This document shows, one piece after another, positions 56,102-63,929 of a stretch of DNA of 64,000 bases. Every line of letters begins with the position of its first letter. The first letter of the stretch is position 1. This DNA comes from Bacillota bacterium. Its GTDB lineage: Bacteria > Bacillota > Clostridia > Oscillospirales > Oscillospiraceae. A program made the position numbers and the translations under genes. The notes below the pieces were generated by a model. That model did no database searches. It had not been told where the DNA came from and saw only the letters and a program-made list of their open reading frames with translations. Location of the stretch: assembly GCA_028719885.1 (NCBI GenBank), contig JAQYLT010000036.1, forward strand, positions 33,286 through 97,285, in the 5' to 3' direction.

Positions 56102-57322
56102 ATGAAAATCTATGATGAACTGGTTGCCAGGGGCCTGATTGCCCAGGTGACCAACGAGGAAGAAATCCGGGAAATGATCGACAACGGCAAGGCCACTTTC
56201 TACATCGGCTTTGACTGCACTGCCGACAGCCTCACCGCCGGTCACTTCATGGCCCTGACCCTGATGAAGCGCTTGCAGATGGCGGGCAACAAGCCCATCG
56301 CCCTGATTGGCGGCGGCACCACCATGATCGGCGACCCCTCCGGCCGCACGGATATGCGGAAGATGCTGACCAAGGAAGACATCGACCACAACGCTGCCTG
56401 CTTCAAAAAGCAGATGGAGCGTTTCATCGAGTTCGGCGAGGGCAAGGCTCAGATGGTCAACAATGCCGATTGGCTGCTGAACCTGAATTATGTGGACCTG
56501 CTTCGGGAGGTGGGCGCCTGCTTCTCCGTGAATAACATGCTCCGGGCGGATTGCTACAAGCAGCGGATGGAAAAGGGCCTGAGCTTCCTGGAATTCAACT
56601 ACATGATCATGCAGTCCTACGACTTCTACCACCTGTTCCAGCACTACAACTGCAACATGCAGTTCGGCGGCAATGACCAGTGGAGCAATATGCTGGGCGG
56701 CACGGAACTGATTCGCAAAAAGCTGGGCAAGGATGCCCACTGCATGACCATCACCTTGCTCACCGACTCCCAGGGCAAGAAGATGGGCAAAACCGCCGGA
56801 AACGCCGTCTGGCTGGATCCCAACAAGACCTCTCCCTTTGAGTTCTACCAGTACTGGCGAAACGTGGACGATGCCGATGTGATGAAGTGCATCCGCATGC
56901 TGACTTTCCTGCCTCTGGAACAGATCAATGAGATGGACAGCTGGGTTGACGCCAAAATCAACCAGGCCAAGGAAATCCTCGCCTTTGAGCTGACCAAGAT
57001 GGTTCACGGGGAAGAGGAGGCCGCCAAGGCCCAGGCTGCCGCCAAGGCACTCTTTGTGGGCGGCGGTGACGGGGATATGCCCACCACCGAAATCAGCCCG
57101 GAGCAGCTCACCGATGGCCAGATTGGCATTCTCAATCTGATGGTGGCCTGCAAGCTGGCTTCCTCCAACAAGGAAGCCCGGACCCTGGTTACCCAGGGAG
57201 GCGTCCTTGTGAACGACGAGAAGGTTCCCGCTCCCACCTTTATGGTCACCGAGGCCATGCTGAAAGAGGGCGTGAAAATCCGCAAGGGCAAGAAAGTGTT
57301 CCACAAGGCGATTTTGAAGTAA
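56102..57322 (+). CDS. tyrS: Tyrosyl-tRNA synthetase
   Basis: The protein is 406 residues. The class I HIGH-like motif is TAGHFMAL, the tyrosine-binding region includes YIGFDCTADSL and FGGNDQWSN, and the KMSKS loop appears as KMGKT. A C-terminal S4 domain (about 340-406) follows. The KMGKT/TyrS type is common in Firmicutes. It charges tRNA-Tyr. It is controlled by the T-box and lies 14 nt after the M28 gene. Confidence 0.96.
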   Translation: MKIYDELVARGLIAQVTNEEEIREMIDNGKATFYIGFDCTADSLTAGHFMALTLMKRLQMAGNKPIALIGGGTTMIGDPSGRTDMRKMLTKEDIDHNAACFKKQMERFIEFGEGKAQMVNNADWLLNLNYVDLLREVGACFSVNNMLRADCYKQRMEKGLSFLEFNYMIMQSYDFYHLFQHYNCNMQFGGNDQWSNMLGGTELIRKKLGKDAHCMTITLLTDSQGKKMGKTAGNAVWLDPNKTSPFEFYQYWRNVDDADVMKCIRMLTFLPLEQINEMDSWVDAKINQAKEILAFELTKMVHGEEEAAKAQAAAKALFVGGGDGDMPTTEISPEQLTDGQIGILNLMVACKLASSNKEARTLVTQGGVLVNDEKVPAPTFMVTEAMLKEGVKIRKGKKVFHKAILK

Positions 57323-57328
57323 ATTGTA

Positions 57329-57357
57329 ATAACGCCGCTCAGAAAGGGCGGCGTTAT
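57329..57357. terminator. Terminator between tyrS and dapA
   Basis: ATAACGCCGC (57329-57338) pairs with GCGGCGTTAT (57348-57357). Neither side has a strong T-run, but the position between two convergent genes fits a shared terminator. Confidence 0.6.
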
Positions 57358-57366
57358 CCATTTCTC

Positions 57367-58251
57367 TCAGAATTGCGCTGCCCGCTTCATGGCAGCCTGC
57401 AGCTGCTGCATCAGCTTGGAGGAGGGCATTGTGAGAGGAAGCCTGCAAGGCCCGCAGTCAAAGCCCAAAAGATTCATGGCGGCCTTTACCGGGATGGGAT
57501 TGACCTGGCTGAACAGTGCCCGAATCAGGGGCTGGAATTGAATCTGCAGGGCGGCGGCCGTGTCGAAATCCCCATCCAGCGCTGCGGCGGTCATAGCCTG
57601 GGTCAGCTCCGGATAGAGGTTGGACAGAACGGAGACCACGCCAACGCCGCCAATGGAAAGAATTGGTACGGTCAGGTCGTCGTTGCCGCTCCAAACGTGG
57701 AAATTCTCCGGGCATTCTGCTCGAATGGCCAGAACCTTTCCCAGATCGGTGCTTGCTTCCTTTACCCCTACAATGTTTGAAACGGACGACAGCTGCTTGT
57801 AGACTGCCACAGGAATGTCCACACCTGTGCGGCTTGGTACATTGTACAGAATCACCGGCAGCTTGACGGAGAAGGCTGCGGCGCTGTAATGCTGCATCAG
57901 CCCCTCCGGTGTGGCCTTGTTGTAGTATGGAGAAACAATCAAAAGGGCATCCGCCCCTGCGTCCTCCGCGGCCTTGCTCAGGCGGACCGTATGTTCTGTG
58001 GCGTTGGAGCCGGTTCCTGCGATAATCAGGCAATCCTTTCCTGCGAATTTTTTTGACCTGGAGATCAATTCCAGCTTTTCTGCATCGGATAAGGTTGCTG
58101 ATTCACCGGTAGTGCCGCAGACTACGATTGCATGAACGCCGGCTTCCATTTGCCTGGCAATCAGCCGCTCCACCATGGGGTAGTTGATTTCTCCGTTTAA
58201 AAATGGCGTGACCAGAGCGGTGCATACGCCGGTAAAAAGTGGGTTATTCAT
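57367..58251 (-). CDS. dapA: 4-hydroxy-tetrahydrodipicolinate synthase
   Basis: The protein is 294 residues. GTTGESATL, the Tyr of [10 protein letters not shown] and the Schiff-base Lys of VGVKEAST are in the expected positions of the TIM barrel. It condenses pyruvate with aspartate semialdehyde on the way to diaminopimelate and lysine. GGAGGTG precedes the start. Single gene, divergent from queA; no other lysine genes are adjacent. Confidence 0.94.
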   Translation of the reverse strand: MNNPLFTGVCTALVTPFLNGEINYPMVERLIARQMEAGVHAIVVCGTTGESATLSDAEKLELISRSKKFAGKDCLIIAGTGSNATEHTVRLSKAAEDAGADALLIVSPYYNKATPEGLMQHYSAAAFSVKLPVILYNVPSRTGVDIPVAVYKQLSSVSNIVGVKEASTDLGKVLAIRAECPENFHVWSGNDDLTVPILSIGGVGVVSVLSNLYPELTQAMTAAALDGDFDTAAALQIQFQPLIRALFSQVNPIPVKAAMNLLGFDCGPCRLPLTMPSSKLMQQLQAAMKRAAQF

Positions 58252-58300
58252 TCAGTAACACCTCCGTCCCAGTCTATGCAGGCTATTTTCAAATTGTCTG

Positions 58301-58329
58301 TTGCAAAATACGCAGAAATCGACTATACT
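58301..58329 (+). promoter_or_regulatory. Promoter of queA
   Basis: TTGCAA (58301-58306), 17 bp, TATACT (58324-58329). Confidence 0.8.
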
Positions 58330-58359
58330 GTTTTCGTTCAATTATCGGAGGAATGCATC

Positions 58360-59382
58360 GTGAAAACCCATGATTTTTATTATGATTTGCCGGAAGAGCT
58401 GATTGCTCAAACACCCTTGCAGCAGCGGGACGCTTCCCGGCTGATGGTGCTCAGCCGCGCCACCGGCGAAATCAGCCATAAACATTTTTATGACATCATC
58501 GATTATCTGAATCCCGGCGACTGCCTGGTGCTCAATGACTCCCGGGTGCTTCCGGCCAGGCTCCTGGGCCATCGTCCCACCGGCGGTGCAGTGGAGGTGC
58601 TTCTGCTGCGGGATTTGGGGGACAAAAAATGGGAGTGCCTGTGTAAGCCTGGAAAGAAAATGCGGGAGGAGGATGCCGTTTCCTTTGGAGACGGAGAGCT
58701 CACCGCCACGGTTCGGCAGGTCTGCGAGGATGGAAACCGAATTGTGGAGTTCCATTATGAGGGCATTTTCCTGGAGGTATTGGAGCGCCTGGGGAAAATG
58801 CCCTTGCCGCCCTATATCAAGGCGGAGCTTCCCGATCAGGAGCGCTACCAGACGGTTTACTCAAGGGAGGTTGGCTCCGCCGCTGCTCCCACCGCCGGGC
58901 TCCACTTTACCCAGGAGTTGTTGGAAAAGATTCGTGAAAAAGGGGTCAAAACCGCCTTTGTCACCCTCCATGTGGGCCTGGGCACATTCCGTCCAGTGAA
59001 AACGGAGGAGGTATTGGAGCATCATATGCACAGTGAGCTGTGTATGATGAATGAGGAAACGGCGAAAATTCTCAATGAGACCAAAGCCGCCGGCGGACGG
59101 GTCATCTGCGTGGGTACTACCTCTTGCCGCACCCTGGAATCCCTGGTTGGTGAGGACGGTACCTTTTCCGCCAAATCCAAATGGACGGATATCTTCATCT
59201 ATCCAGGCTATGAATTCAAGGCCATGGACGCCCTCATCACCAATTTCCACCTGCCGGAAAGCACCCTGGTCATGCTGGTCTCCGCCTTTGCAGGAAGAGA
59301 ACATGTGCTGAACGCCTACAAAAAGGCCGTGGAGGAAAAATATCGTTTCTTCTCCTTTGGTGATGCCATGTTCATCGCATAG
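58360..59382 (+). CDS. queA: S-adenosylmethionine:tRNA ribosyltransferase-isomerase
   Basis: The protein is 340 residues, the normal size. I chose the GTG at 58360, 8 nt after CGGAGG; the in-frame ATG at 58276 lies before the promoter. Motifs are [10 protein letters not shown] at the start, [24 protein letters not shown] and [15 protein letters not shown] near the end. It transfers the ribosyl group of SAM to preQ1-modified tRNA in queuosine synthesis. Its usual partner tgt lies 1.46 kb downstream, after an inserted accessory block. Confidence 0.95.
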   Translation: MKTHDFYYDLPEELIAQTPLQQRDASRLMVLSRATGEISHKHFYDIIDYLNPGDCLVLNDSRVLPARLLGHRPTGGAVEVLLLRDLGDKKWECLCKPGKKMREEDAVSFGDGELTATVRQVCEDGNRIVEFHYEGIFLEVLERLGKMPLPPYIKAELPDQERYQTVYSREVGSAAAPTAGLHFTQELLEKIREKGVKTAFVTLHVGLGTFRPVKTEEVLEHHMHSELCMMNEETAKILNETKAAGGRVICVGTTSCRTLESLVGEDGTFSAKSKWTDIFIYPGYEFKAMDALITNFHLPESTLVMLVSAFAGREHVLNAYKKAVEEKYRFFSFGDAMFIA

Positions 59383-59684
59383 AAGAAACCGCCCGATTAA
59401 GTGAAAGCCGAAAAACGCTTGGTACGCTTACCTGTGACATTGTTGGCTCTGTAGGATAGACTTTCCATTATTCTCAGGGAATTAGAGAGTTCACACAAAG
59501 CAATTTGATGTACGATACAAGAGAGGGTTGAACAGTAGCTGAGTAATTGACCTGTTTTTTGAAAGCAAGAAACAGGTCGTAATTCGTTTGATAGAATAGA
59601 CCTATTTGATTTGACAAAACAGATCTAATATGCTACGATATACATGAAGAAATAAACCTATATCAAAGCGAGAGGAGCTTGAAA
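59383..59684. promoter_or_regulatory. Intergenic stretch with hairpin and toxin-antitoxin promoter
   Basis: No gene seen between queA and the antitoxin. A hairpin at 59549-59557/59570-59578 (GACCTGTTT with AAACAGGTC) precedes the promoter TTGACA (59611-59616), 17 bp, TACGAT (59634-59639). TAGACCTATTT and the inverse AAACAGATCTA flank the -35 and could be an antitoxin operator (inference). Confidence 0.6.
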
Positions 59685-59897
59685 ATGACTCAGATTTCTG
59701 TTTCTGAATTGAAAACCAATGCAGGGAAATACGTTACAATGGCCCAATCACAGGACATTTTCATCACAAAGAACGGTAAGCTTATCGCCAGACTAACAAC
59801 CGCAAAGCCTGATAAAGTGGCTGCTGCGAAGGCACTGTTTGGCATCCTCCCCAGCGATGTCAATCTTGACGATTCCAGGGAGGAACGTCTGAAATGA
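59685..59897 (+). CDS. Phd/YefM-family antitoxin
   Basis: The protein is 70 residues from ATG 59685, 7 nt after AGAGGAG. The N-terminal Phd/YefM fold is recognisable (QISVSELKTNAGKYVTMAQ, then IFITKNGKLIARL). The C-terminal tail, including LFGILPSDVNLDDSREER, is the expected toxin-binding region. It overlaps the toxin gene by 4 nt. It should neutralise the PIN toxin and repress the pair. Confidence 0.88.
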   Translation: MTQISVSELKTNAGKYVTMAQSQDIFITKNGKLIARLTTAKPDKVAAAKALFGILPSDVNLDDSREERLK

Positions 59898-60319
59898 AAA
59901 AGATAGCCTTTGACACCAATATTGTTCTTGACGCAATCTGCAATCGAAATGATTCAGAAGTAGCCCGGCAGCTCTTTATGGAAGTTGCAGAGGAAAGAGC
60001 AGTTGGTGTTATAACCGCAAATGCCATCACGGACATCTACTACATCGCTAGGAAGTATATCGGTTCTGAATCCGCAACAGAAGCAATAAAGAATCTGATG
60101 ACACTATTCGATATTGCAGCTGTAGATGGAGAAATCTGCGGAGAAGCTGTGTACTCCATGATGGATGATTTTGAAGATGCCGTCTTTGCATATGCCTGTA
60201 AAAGGGAAGATGTTGACTATATTGTGACAAGGGATAAAGGACTTCTGGAATCAATGTATAACCCAGTTGAAGCGTGTAGTCCAAAAGAAGTGCTGAGACT
60301 GATAAAGAAGATGGGATAA
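59894..60319 (+). CDS. PIN-domain ribonuclease toxin
   Basis: The protein is 141 residues. Acidic metal-binding residues of the PIN fold are Asp7 in FDTNIVLDA, a Glu near the middle and the Asp of IVTRDKGLL; a conserved Asp lies in DDFEDAVFAYA. The length fits VapC-like toxins. The gene overlaps its Phd-type antitoxin by 4 nt. With the antitoxin it forms a complete-looking module, an RNase held inactive until antitoxin is lost. Confidence 0.88.
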   Translation: MKKIAFDTNIVLDAICNRNDSEVARQLFMEVAEERAVGVITANAITDIYYIARKYIGSESATEAIKNLMTLFDIAAVDGEICGEAVYSMMDDFEDAVFAYACKREDVDYIVTRDKGLLESMYNPVEACSPKEVLRLIKKMG

Positions 60320-60320
60320 A

Positions 60321-60587
60321 ATGCCTGTATTAAGTATGTTTTTTGGAATTATTGTTCGGATGTATCGAGAGAATGGCGGAAGACACAATATGCCCCATAT
60401 TCACGCAGAATACTCCGGGGAGGAAGTTGTGGTGACACTGGATGGGGAGGTAATTGAAGGTAAAATCTCCAGAAATAAAATGAAGCTGTTGGAAGCGTAG
60501 ATTGAAATTCATCGCGAAGATTTGGAAGCTAACTGGAAACTGTTGTCCAATGGTGAGCAGTTCTTTCGAATTGATCCTTTGAAGTAA
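60321..60587 (+). pseudogene. DUF4160 protein gene interrupted by an amber codon
   Basis: The frame of 88 sense positions from ATG 60321 to TAA 60585-60587 reads as DUF4160: GIIVRMY, HNMPHIHAEYSGEE, then KMKLLEA, a TAG codon (60498-60500), and IEIHREDLEANWKLLSNGE. In the family the position after LLEA is normally a Trp (TGG), so one G-to-A change explains the stop. No downstream restart with a ribosome site is evident. DUF4160 genes commonly pair with DUF2442, the next gene. The truncated product would lack its C-terminal helices. Confidence 0.85.
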
Positions 60588-60599
60588 GAAGGTGAGTAT

Positions 60600-60845
60600 A
60601 TGCTGCAGCCCAGACTCAAGAGCGTGGAAGCATTGGATTCATTGCAACTATTTCTGGTCTACGAGACCGGAGAAAAAAAGATATTTGATGCCAAACCATA
60701 TGCAAACGGCCCCTGGTATGGTGAGCTGAATGACCCAGTCTATTTCAGAACGGTCAGAATGCTCCCTGGAGGCACCGGGATTGAATGGAGCAATGGCCAG
60801 GATATTGCTCCCCATGAGCTGTATGAGTTTGGAGTATCAATATGA
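60600..60845 (+). CDS. DUF2442 protein
   Basis: The protein is 81 residues. The family pattern is clear: VEALDSLQLFLVYETGEKKIFDAKPY, then PVYFRTVRMLPGGTGIEWSNGQDIAPHELYE. AGAAGGTGAG precedes the ATG. The family is often adjacent to DUF4160, and a toxin-antitoxin-like role has been proposed; I cannot confirm it. Its stop overlaps the tgt start (ATGA), so it is coupled to a housekeeping gene. Confidence 0.88.
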   Translation: MLQPRLKSVEALDSLQLFLVYETGEKKIFDAKPYANGPWYGELNDPVYFRTVRMLPGGTGIEWSNGQDIAPHELYEFGVSI

Positions 60846-61984
60846 ATAAAGCAATATTTGAACTGAAAAAGACCGAAGGCAAGGCCCGCCGTGGGGAATT
60901 CACCTGCGCCCACGGTGTTGTCCAGACGCCTGTTTTTATGAACGTGGGCACTCAGGGAGCCATCAAGGGCGCGCTGAGTGCGGAGGATTTGAAAACCATC
61001 GGCTGCCAGGTGGAGCTGTCCAATACCTACCATTTGCACCTGCGTCCCACGGATAAGGTGGTGAAGCAGCTGGGCGGCCTGCACAAATTCATGACCTGGG
61101 ACGGCCCCATGCTCACCGACTCCGGGGGCTTCCAGGTGTTCAGCCTGTCCTCACTGCGGAAAATCAAGGAGGAGGGCGTGTATTTTTCCTCCCACATTGA
61201 TGGCAGGAAAATTTTTATGGGCCCGGAGGAGAGCATGCAGATTCAGTCCAACCTGGGTTCGGACATCTGCATGGCGTTCGATGAGTGCATTGAAAATCCA
61301 TCTCCCCGGGAGTATGTGAAAAAGAGTATTGACCGCACCTACCGCTGGCTGGTGCGCTGCAAGGCGGAAAATGCCCGACTGAATGCCCTGCCGGATACGG
61401 TGAACCCCCAGCAGATGCTCTGGGGCATCAACCAGGGCGGTACCTATGCCGATCTGCGGATCGAGCACATGCAGCGAATTGCGGAGCTGGATTTGCCCGG
61501 CTATGCCATCGGCGGCCTGGCGGTGGGGGAGACGGCGGAGGAGATGTATGACATCATCGAAGCTGTGGAGCCCTACATGCCTGCGGACAAAACCCGCTAC
61601 CTGATGGGCGTTGGCACTCCCACCAACATCATCGAGGCGGTGGCCCGGGGCGTGGATTTCTTTGACTGTGTCATGCCCTCCCGGAATGCCCGCCATGCCC
61701 GGCTCTTCACCTGGCAGGGCGCCATCAACCTGAAAAACGCCAAGTATATGCTGGACGAGTCTCCCATCGATCCCGAGTGTGACTGCCCGGTGTGCCGCCG
61801 ATTCTCCAAGGCCTATATCCGTCATCTGTTTGTGGCGGAAGAAATGCTGGCCATGCGGCTTTGCGTGATGCATAACCTGTATTTTTACAATAAACTCATG
61901 GAACGAATCCGGGATTCTCTGGATAACGGCTGCTTCCAGCAGTTCCGTCAGGAATATTCCGCGAAATTGGCACGAAGAATCTAA
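60842..61984 (+). CDS. tgt: Queuine/preQ1 tRNA-guanine transglycosylase
   Basis: The protein is 380 residues. TDSGGFQVFSL holds the catalytic Asp, GGLAVGE is the preQ1 pocket, FFDCVMPSRNARHA contains the nucleophilic Asp, and the zinc ligands lie in CDCPVC followed by a His in YIRHLF. It exchanges guanine for preQ1 at position 34 of tRNA with GUN anticodons. The normal neighbour queA is separated by the accessory block, and the start codon overlaps the DUF2442 stop. Confidence 0.96.
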   Translation: MNKAIFELKKTEGKARRGEFTCAHGVVQTPVFMNVGTQGAIKGALSAEDLKTIGCQVELSNTYHLHLRPTDKVVKQLGGLHKFMTWDGPMLTDSGGFQVFSLSSLRKIKEEGVYFSSHIDGRKIFMGPEESMQIQSNLGSDICMAFDECIENPSPREYVKKSIDRTYRWLVRCKAENARLNALPDTVNPQQMLWGINQGGTYADLRIEHMQRIAELDLPGYAIGGLAVGETAEEMYDIIEAVEPYMPADKTRYLMGVGTPTNIIEAVARGVDFFDCVMPSRNARHARLFTWQGAINLKNAKYMLDESPIDPECDCPVCRRFSKAYIRHLFVAEEMLAMRLCVMHNLYFYNKLMERIRDSLDNGCFQQFRQEYSAKLARRI

Positions 61985-61992
61985 CGTTTCTC

Positions 61993-62020
61993 TTGCATTT
62001 TTTGACTGGAATGCTATAAT
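61993..62020 (+). promoter_or_regulatory. Promoter of yajC
   Basis: TTGCAT (61993-61998), 16 bp, TATAAT (62015-62020). Confidence 0.7.
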
Positions 62021-62053
62021 AAAAAAGATATTAAACACAAAGGAGTTTTCCCA

Positions 62054-62431
62054 ATGAATCTTTTCCTGACCGAAACCACCGCTTCCGCCGCTGGCGGTAT
62101 GACCAGCACCCTGATTATGCTGGTAATGATGATGGCAATCTTCTATTTTATGCTGATTCGTCCCGAAAACAAGCGTAAAAAAGAAGCCGAGGCCATGCGT
62201 TCCGCTGTGAAGGTGGGCGACCGGATTACCACCATTGGCGGCATCTGCGGCACCGTCGTCAATGTGAAAGAAGACAAGCTGGTTCTGGAGACCGGCGCTG
62301 ACCAGGTCCGCATTGAGTTAGCGAAGTGGGCCATGTCCACCAATGAAACCGCCGAGGAAGCAAAGAAGGCAGAGGCAAAGAAGGCCCAGGAAGCCAAGGC
62401 CAAAGCAAAGGCTGCAAAGAAAGTGAAATAA
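62054..62431 (+). CDS. yajC: Preprotein translocase subunit YajC
   Basis: The protein is 125 residues. A single membrane helix (about 18-38, STLIMLVMMMAIFYFMLIRP) is followed by the conserved RPENKRKKEAEAMRSAVKVGDRITTIGGICGTV and a lysine/alanine-rich tail. It associates with SecDF. tgt-yajC is a common order; secD is not next here, because a terminator and a convergent gene follow. Confidence 0.95.
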   Translation: MNLFLTETTASAAGGMTSTLIMLVMMMAIFYFMLIRPENKRKKEAEAMRSAVKVGDRITTIGGICGTVVNVKEDKLVLETGADQVRIELAKWAMSTNETAEEAKKAEAKKAQEAKAKAKAAKKVK

Positions 62432-62450
62432 AGCTTTCCATATAAAATGA

Positions 62451-62484
62451 TTTCCCAGCCCCCGTAGGAGCTGGGAAATTTTTT
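62451..62484 (+). terminator. Terminator of yajC
   Basis: TTTCCCAGC (62451-62459) pairs with GCTGGGAAA (62470-62478), followed by TTTTTT. Confidence 0.9.
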
Positions 62485-63457
62485 AGTTTTGAATGTGAAT
62501 TTGCTCCCCGAGAATCAGAGGATAGCGGAAAAGGGTTTCGCTGTCCAGATTCTCCCGGTGCATGTCAACGCCGTTAATCTGATGATTGTCGTAGGTGGTG
62601 TAGTAGTAGATGCCCTTGGAGGCATTGCAGCAGGAGGTATAGATGGTGTATTCGTATTTCTCATCACCCACATCGCAGCAGCCCTTTTGCTGGTCTACAG
62701 AGCCCAAAATGTGGAAGAACTGGCTGACGCTTTCCCATTCCGAATCACCAGAAACAGAATTCATTTTCACGAAGGCCACCCGGACAAAACGGGACTGAGA
62801 AGAAAGATCACCGGGCAGACCCAGGGCGCCCATGCCACGGCTGTAGCAGCTCAGCGGCAGCTTGGAGGAGAAGCGGTTTTCCGGGGACTTGGGGGAGAGA
62901 TTCATGAAGTTGCTCAAATTGTGCATCTGCTGGTCAAAGGGTGGATTGTTGGTCATCACACCGGCGGGATTGTCATAGACCTTTAGGCCCTCTTTCACGG
63001 ATTCTACCGTGATGGCCTCTTCCTTGTCCGCAATCATCCAATGCAACTGGGCCAGGGGCAGCTGGTCGCTGAAAGGCGTATTGACCAGGCTGATCTTGTC
63101 CAGCAGCAGCCGGGCTTCCTTTACGCTGGCACATTGACCGAGAATCCAGGGAATGAACTCATAGGGGGCAACATTGTCCTTGCCGGGGGTGAATTCCTTG
63201 TAGTCCGCATTGCCCACGAAATTCAGTCCAGCCATGCCCAGCCCCTTTTCGTTGATAGCATCGTAAAACAGGGGAGTACCGCCTGCGAGATGGGCCATGC
63301 CAATCAAGGCATAGTGGTGCTTCATTTCTCCCATATGCCGGAAGCTGACGGGAAAATTCCGAGGGCTGATGACGATTTCTTCCCCATAGGAGAATTCATA
63401 GTCCAAGGTTCTGCCAAAATAGAAATCCTTGGTTTTGTAGGTTGCTGCTGTGCACAT
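62483..63457 (-). CDS. Choloylglycine hydrolase family (bile salt hydrolase-like)
   Basis: The protein is 324 residues from the ATG at 63457, which puts Cys at position 2 as the Ntn-hydrolase nucleophile. GGAGGA is 6 nt from this ATG but abuts the one at 63463. Arg in FGRTLDYE, Asn in GMAGLNFVGNADY, Asn in GVMTNNPPFDQQ, and Arg in SRFVRVAF match the conserved bile salt hydrolase residues. No signal peptide, so it is cytoplasmic. It probably cleaves glycine or taurine from bile acids, pointing to an intestinal host. A penicillin V acylase is the main alternative; the N-terminal and LxxNxxNY-type motifs favour bile salt hydrolase. Confidence 0.88.
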   Translation of the reverse strand: MCTAATYKTKDFYFGRTLDYEFSYGEEIVISPRNFPVSFRHMGEMKHHYALIGMAHLAGGTPLFYDAINEKGLGMAGLNFVGNADYKEFTPGKDNVAPYEFIPWILGQCASVKEARLLLDKISLVNTPFSDQLPLAQLHWMIADKEEAITVESVKEGLKVYDNPAGVMTNNPPFDQQMHNLSNFMNLSPKSPENRFSSKLPLSCYSRGMGALGLPGDLSSQSRFVRVAFVKMNSVSGDSEWESVSQFFHILGSVDQQKGCCDVGDEKYEYTIYTSCCNASKGIYYYTTYDNHQINGVDMHRENLDSETLFRYPLILGEQIHIQN

Positions 63458-63499
63458 GTGCATTCCTCCATTTTATTTTTTGCGTGTTACGTTGATTCT

Positions 63500-63528
63500 A
63501 TATTATTGCTCAGAAATGAATAAGTCAA
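63500..63528 (-). promoter_or_regulatory. Promoter of the bile salt hydrolase-like gene
   Basis: Minus strand: TTGACT (63528-63523), 17 bp, TAATAT (63505-63500). Confidence 0.7.
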
Positions 63529-63574
63529 GAACAGCGGATGAAATTTCAATAAAAAGGAAATCCTCTGCGACGCC

Positions 63575-63682
63575 ATGGGAGACATGAACGCCTTTGCAAC
63601 GGATGCAACGGAAAGACTGGCCGGTGAGGTTGGCGTGTTCTTGCGGAATGTGAACAAGGTGGCACAGAAGAAAGGAGGATAA
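63575..63682 (+). pseudogene. Small frame, probable mobile-element remnant
   Basis: ATG 63575 to TAA 63680-63682 gives 35 residues, MGDMNAFATD followed by ATERLAGEVGVFLRNV. The frame is open upstream of the ATG to about 63550 and protein-like, so this looks like the C-terminal end of a lost gene. I do not recognise the family. Confidence 0.3.
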
Positions 63683-63708
63683 AAAAGAACGCCACCGGAG
63701 ACGGGGGC

Positions 63709-63888
63709 GTGAAACAGGAAGCAAAAAGAAGCGTGTATTTTGATACTGCAACGATCCAGGCAATTCAGAGCATTGGGAGGAAGAGTATCAACGACTTTGA
63801 TGCTTCTGATATTCAGAAGACGGAAGGCTTTGCGAGGCAATACTGGAAGGAGATGGGTATAATACTAAATCTTAATAAAACAGTTTAA
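63709..63888 (+). pseudogene. Small frame, probable fragment of a prophage/ICE protein
   Basis: A 59-residue frame from a GTG at 63709, reading SVYFDTATIQAIQSIGRK, then DIQKTEGFARQYWKEMG before unrelated residues and a stop. The F.R.YWKEMG ending resembles segments of large phage or conjugative-element polyvalent proteins, recalled only loosely. The rest of any such gene is missing. Degenerate remnant is the most likely reading. Confidence 0.35.
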
Positions 63889-63929
63889 ATATTTGCAACG
63901 ATGTGGTATAGTATATCTGGGTGATAAAT

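Noticed and set aside
58276..58359. Upstream start for queA
   Set aside because: It would place the -35 and -10 boxes inside the coding region; the GTG at 58360 has a ribosome site and gives the family-typical N-terminus.
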